A stretch of DNA of 64,000 nt from Cordia subcordata. Its lineage: Eukaryota > Streptophyta > Magnoliopsida > Boraginales > Cordiaceae. The notes under the pieces were generated by a model. It was not told where the DNA came from, made no database searches, and saw only the letters and a list, made by a program, of their open reading frames with translations. Position numbers and translations under genes: made by a program. Location: NCBI GenBank assembly GCA_028554755.1, contig JAPTOF010000005.1:5217501-5281500 (forward strand), read 5' to 3'. Of this stretch, positions 59,486 to 64,000 are shown piece after piece (the stretch's first letter is position 1; the number at the start of each line of letters is the position of its first letter).

Positions 59486-60308
59486 AAGGCCCGCAATAGG
59501 TAGATTTTTTAACAGTTGATTCTAAAACCCTGTTGCTATCATCAGGCTGCTGCTGCCCTTTTATCGTAATTATGTGGCTTCGAATGAATCTGTTCCTACC
59601 CAGGAGGCTACTATATCTTCCAGCTTCTCTGCCTCCAGCTTTCCTATTAATTCATCGCCCCTTTGGTGTTTGCCTAAGGTTGGAGGACATAAAATTTTCT
59701 GTGAGCCTCCTTTGATCCTGCGACGAAGGTCTCTGGATTGGTTGTAGTTTGTCGAGATCATTTTGGATCTTTGGGTTATAAGACATTGTTTCAATGTTAT
59801 GGCGGAGGATGTTGGCCCAATGGTGGAGCCACCTTAGAGTGAGGGGGTGTCTAGGGACCCCTTGGATTTTTTGGGAAACAAATATCACTATTATTTTTAT
59901 TTTTTTTATTTTATAATAAAGGGGTAAATTATATGAAGTGCATCCTCTCGTGATTATAACGAGAGAATTATTATTATTATTTTGGTTTTATAGCCAAAAA
60001 AATTAAAAAAAATAAGGACAAAAAATATTTGTAATTTGTCGTCTTTTGAAAATCAAGAAAATAAAAAACAAGCAAGAATCAAAAGAGAAAAAGAAAAGAC
60101 AGGAGAGAAGAATAAAAGAAAATGGCACAACAATAGATTGAATAGTCACTTATATTAAGAAAGATATTTTGAGTAATTAACTTCAATAGTGAATTGAATA
60201 TTTAATGATTTCAAAAAAAATGAAGTTATGTCGAAGGCCCATTATAAAGTGTAGTTCTATTTATAATGGTTATAATTATTTACTTATACTTTTGTGCATT
60301 GAGATATC

Positions 60309-61989
60309 TGTTGAATATATTGGTTTAATATATGTTAATTATATTTTGATGATGTCACAACTGTGTTTCGTTCTCTAATTGCTACTACCTATAGTATGTT
60401 GAACATCTTACATAGTAACATTATTGGAGCAAAAAAAAGAGATAGAGTATACGTATGGAACATGGGTTATGAAGCTTAGATAACTTGTAGCTATAATTCT
60501 TTTCTTCCTTTAGTCTTATGTTAAGTTGATCTTAGCATATAAGCAAATGACTATGAGCACAAAAACTTAGTACATTGCATGCTTTCTTCATGCATTTTGT
60601 TCATAAGTCTTGTTCTCTTATACTTGATCATCTTTTCTCCTTAATACATATTTATATATCCTTTCTGTTCTCTTCTACTTAGCATTATATGTGCACATGC
60701 TTTCATTTGCATTCAAAACAACTTTTCCTGTAGAAAATTTAGCTTTGAAGTCCATATTTTTGCATTATAGAGCTGCATGCACTATAGTACTTTCTATTAC
60801 ATTGGTATTTAATACTTTGATGGATATATTAGCTTAGCTTTGCAATAAAAGGGCACTATTTTGAATATAGAGTTTGTATTATAGGTAAATAAGTCCTTTT
60901 GTATAAGACTATTACCCATTGGATAAAACTATTACATGTAAAAGCCTTCTTTCATGCATAAAATCTGAAACTCTTGATTTAATCTTGCATTTAATGTTTG
61001 GAAAATAAGTTGGTGTTAGCATTTATTATTGACTTAATCTTTTATGAATACTAATTGTCTTGAGCTTCCAAAATCTGCAGAAAAACGTTGCTTACGGTTG
61101 ATGGGATGTAAGGTTACTTTTTAGTAAAAAGTTAAACAACTTTTTCGGCTTTTTCTACAACTACCGGCCTACATAGGTGGTCAATTGGCTCTGTGCTCCA
61201 GTAAAAACAGAGAGCAATGTTGCTCGACCAGAAGAGCCTAACGGTCGACTAGTAGAATATTCTGGTAGCCCATCTGAGTTGTTTTTAAAATTTGACCATT
61301 AAGAGATTTACTTTTTGGGCTTATAAATACATTCCTTTCCTCCCAACTCAGATACAACTTGATCAAACATATTTACAAGCTCTTTAAACATTCAATACAT
61401 TCTCTTTTTTGCAATCTTGCGTCATTTATTACTATCTTCATTGATTACACATTATTGGCATTTATTGATCAAGTTCTTGAGCTCATAAATTACTTATCTA
61501 CTTAGAGCAACATAGGAAGGTTTAGATACCTTTATACACTTGCTCAAAAGAAGTTCTTGTATTCCAAACTCTCTACAATCACATTGTGTGTGAGTTTTTT
61601 TGCTTTTGGGTAGCATAGTTATGAGGAACATCTCTTTAGAATGAAATGTTGAAATCCTCAAGTATTGGGATAATACTTGGTCCTTATGGTGAAGCAAGGG
61701 TTGTGATTGTTGTTTTACGCTTCTACAACATACGAAGCAAGAAGTCGTTTCATTAGTGAAGTTTCCGAAACCCTAAGAGAAGACCTTAGGTAGCGGACTA
61801 GGCCTTTGGAAATTCGAACCACTCTAAATCATTGCGTTTGATACTTTTAACTTTATTCTCTTTATATTTCGAGTATTTCCCTCAAATTTTGCATGTGCTT
61901 TTGCTTAGAATAATTGTTAAGAGTTTTTAGTGCTTAATTGTATCAATAATCCAATTCACTCCCCTCTTGAATTCATTCTCTAGGCAACA
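60309..61989 (+). mobile_element. solo LTR (Copia-like) in the LINE
   Basis: 1681 bp bounded by TGTTGAATATATTGG and CTCTAGGCAACA, flanked by the 5-bp duplication ATATC (60304-60308 and 61990-61994). The end, with AATCCAATTCACTCCCCTCT, is typical of Copia LTRs in plus orientation. GGTCGAC-type words recall the SIRE-type LTRs in this window. There are no internal genes, consistent with LTR-LTR recombination. Confidence 0.85.
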
Positions 61990-62344
61990 ATATCATTATT
62001 ATATTAATTATTATATATTTTTAGAATTAATTTTTTAAATTTGCATAAAAAAATTTTATGTGCTCTCTCTAACATTAGGGTCTTGGCTCCGCCACTGAAT
62101 ATTGCACATGCTGAAGCTTTATTTCATTTTGAGGGTGTGTGCCGCTACAAATACGGGTTTTGCGTCTTTTGTGCTTGAGAGTGATGCACAAATTGTGTTT
62201 AATCAAGTGGCAAAGACTGGTTCACGTTTTAATTGGAGGCTCAACTCTGTATTCTGCCAAATTAAGCATTTCCTTGATCGTCATCACTCTATGCATCTCT
62301 CCCCATTAAGCATACTGTTAGCTGTAACAAACTTGTTGGCAAAA

Positions 62345-62461
62345 AGGGTGTTTGATTTTACTTATTTAATGTTTATAAATACTTAAATAATAAAAAATAT
62401 ATAAAAAGATACTTTTTTTAAATACTTATAAACACCTTAAATAAGCAAAGCTAAACACCCT
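62345..62461. mobile_element. MITE of a second family, copy 1, inside the LINE RNase H
   Basis: 117 bp with inverted ends AGGGTGTTTGATTTTACTTA and the complement of AGCTAAACACCCT. The same family recurs at 63509. It interrupts the RNase H reading frame right after a LLAK block. The target duplication is not clear. Confidence 0.7.
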
Positions 62462-62613
62462 GGAAGTCTGCCATGAAGAACCTTGTTCCTAGTAATTGGC
62501 TTCATGTACTGCCATCGTCCCTAGGTGCACTTTTATCTAGGCACATGGCTGCTTATGTACCTTGGTTGTTATGCTTAATAAAAGTCCCATATTTCATGAC
62601 CAAAAAAAAAAAA

Positions 62614-62940
62614 AGAACTTGAATTTTGGGTGCCAATTAAAGGGGGTTTGGACTTTGCGTAGTAGAAGTGGTACCAAGTTGATTTTGAATTTTGAAAACT
62701 CGCACCTGCTTAACTTTAAGTTTTCAAAACTCAAACTTTTTATTTTTTTAGTTTTTAATTTTTACTAAATTCAAGTTTTTAGAACTCGAACTAACATCTC
62801 CTTTTTATTTTTTTTAATTTTTAGTGACTTTGAATTTTCAAAACTTGAACTAGGTTAATTTTTATTTTTGAAAACTTGAACTTCTCCTTTTTATTTTTTT
62901 ATTTTTTATTTTTTGGATTTTAAATGTTGGTTTTTTCCCA
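62614..62940. repeat. degenerate TTTTGAATTTTGAAAACT repeats
   Basis: Five or six loosely spaced variants of (C/A)TTGAATTTT(C/G)AAAACT with T-rich spacers lie between the LINE poly(A) and the CA-rich array. No gene is present. Confidence 0.6.
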
Positions 62941-63352
62941 CAAATATGTACTTACACGAACAAACACACACACTCTCAGACACATCAAAACACACATGCA
63001 CTAACAAACATACACACACTTGCACGCACAAACCACACTTACACTGTCGTGCACTAACATACACAATAGCACAATAGCACGCAATGACATACATTATCAC
63101 ACACACATGCATTAACATACACGTTAATATGCACTAACATATATTATCGAACACATTTACTCGCACTAACACACATTCATAGACACTTGCGTGCACTAAC
63201 ACACATTCACTTGTGTGCACTAATACACATTCTGACGTGCACTAACGCGCACACACTCACACATACTCGCATGCAGAAACATACACTAACACATATACTC
63301 TCATACACGCACTAACCACACACTTACACACACACTTATGCACATTAACACA
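62940..63352. repeat. CA-rich minisatellite (CACTAACA/CACACA)
   Basis: About 400 bp of degenerate CACTAACAYACAC units mixed with CA runs, with G interrupting at intervals (for example GTGCACTAACA). Confidence 0.85.
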
Positions 63353-63508
63353 CACAAAAGGCAAAACCAAAAATTTGTCAAGGGGCGAGATCTATTTATG
63401 TATTTGAATGTAAATTAATTTAGAGATAGAATTAAGTAAAATAACAATTTTTTTCCTCTTTTAAATAGATAGGGAGGACAACACATATAATCATAATAAT
63501 AAAGGTTG

Positions 63509-63628
63509 GAGGTTGTTTGGCTTTGCTTATTTTGGGTGCTTATAAGTACCTAGAAAAAAACACCCTCTTACATACTTTTTACTATTTAAGTGCTTATAAG
63601 AACCAAATAAGCAAAGCCAAACACCCTC
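63509..63628. mobile_element. MITE of the second family, copy 2
   Basis: 120 bp with inverted ends GAGGTTGTTTGGCTTTGCTT and the complement of AAGCAAAGCCAAACACCCTC, flanked by TTG on both sides (63506-63508 and 63629-63631). A second inner inverted pair is GTGCTTATAAG. Confidence 0.78.
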
Positions 63629-63631
63629 TTG

Positions 63632-64000
63632 GTAATGTTAATATTTAAAATATAAACAAGTATGAAAAAATACTAACAAAATAACATAAGATTATTTAAA
63701 GAAAATTTTACTGATTTAGAAGGTGAAATTAAATTTTTCTCTCATCTAAGAAATTATCTAACCAATGAAATAAATAAATTATATATGAAGAAACTCCCTA
63801 AATAAATTCTCTATGAAAAGCTACCCAAAATTTATTAACTTTCTTAAATTTATCTTGTAATATGTAACTAGCAATAAATATATTATGCATTATCAAAGTT
63901 TACCTCTAAAATTATTTATTTGTTGCAAAAATTTAATTACTAAAATATTATCTGCATAGTAAAAAAATGTATATTAAAAGAACCACTACGAGAAGAACTT
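63632..64000. other. AT-rich tail of the window; nothing recognised
   Basis: AT-rich DNA with no open frame of note and no repeat with clear ends. Confidence 0.5.

Larger units (their letters stand above)
58997..62613 (+). mobile_element. 5'-truncated LINE with poly(A), split by a solo LTR and a MITE
   Basis: The first part (58997-about 59900) is the end of a LINE reverse transcriptase ORF. It begins CIHWVDWARLALPKSKGELG, then has the zinc-binding domain FMWRALHNALSTEVNRC ... CKVCGNAREYVDHVLMFC (59135-59485). The second part (about 62090-62560) holds the RNase H-like domain (AEALFHFEGV, FVLESDAQIVFNQV). An AATAAA signal at 62576 and a run of about 13 A at 62602 mark the 3' end. It joins the helicase fragment near 58995, so it is a 5'-truncated insertion. 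Stops are frequent. No clear target duplication was found. Confidence 0.75.

Noticed and set aside
62940..63352. Possible CRISPR-like or centromeric array
   Set aside because: Units are degenerate CA-rich simple sequence without regular spacing; this is a minisatellite in a plant genome.

Overview
This window is nuclear DNA from a flowering plant, probably a eudicot. It has spliced introns, plant LTR retrotransposons of several lineages (SIRE-type Copia, Athila-, Tat- and chromovirus-type Gypsy), Helitron-like ends, Mutator, CACTA and Tourist-like elements, and a gene whose closest relative I recognise is Arabidopsis At3g04650. There is no bacterial-type gene organisation. Only one ordinary gene looks intact; almost everything else is a nest of transposable elements in decay.

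Layout. (1) 1-7754, + strand: the 3' eight exons of a FAD/NAD(P)-binding oxidoreductase gene. Its introns hold two copies of a Tourist-like MITE and a decayed LINE. (2) 9.4-12.2 kb: an AT-rich element with a Helitron-type 3' end, carrying a third Tourist-like MITE and a CACTA-type mini-element. (3) 12.2-23.0 kb: a second Helitron-like unit, abutting the first. It is split by a Tat-like LTR element (15305-22067, 5-bp target duplication ATAAT) whose interior holds minisatellites, a chimeric MyoB-like/oligopeptide-transporter fragment and a broken MULE transposase instead of retroviral genes. (4) 23.0-59.0 kb: a third Helitron-like unit with a replication protein A (RPA)-like gene and a piece of Helitron/PIF1 helicase. 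It has been expanded by a SIRE-type Copia element (25.3-46.1 kb), itself split by an Athila-type Gypsy element (29950-41371, target duplication GATTC), by a 1.9-kb solo-LTR-like insertion, and by a chromovirus (51992-57690, target duplication TACT). (5) 59.0-62.6 kb: the 3' end of a LINE with poly(A), itself split by a solo LTR (60309-61989, target duplication ATATC) and a MITE. (6) 62.6-64.0 kb: simple-sequence DNA and a further MITE.

How the parts relate. The host gene at the left is independent of the rest. The remainder reads as layers of insertion: Helitron-like DNA first, then LTR elements, then LTR elements inside LTR elements. The RPA-like gene and the helicase piece are the kind of cargo and machinery that plant Helitrons carry, so I read them as one dead autonomous Helitron; this is inference. 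The 5' part of the RPA-like gene is present twice (23.5-25.3 and 46.1-47.9 kb), flanking the SIRE element. Each copy carries a different disabling lesion, and each is cut by a different LTR at almost the same base. No clearly new molecular system was found. The most unusual points are that duplicated and doubly interrupted RPA-like locus, the chimeric captured gene fragment, the palindromic TTTCGGCTATT cluster next to the MULE, and a gag-like insert inside an LTR. All exon, LTR and target-site calls were made by eye; no alignment or database search was run.
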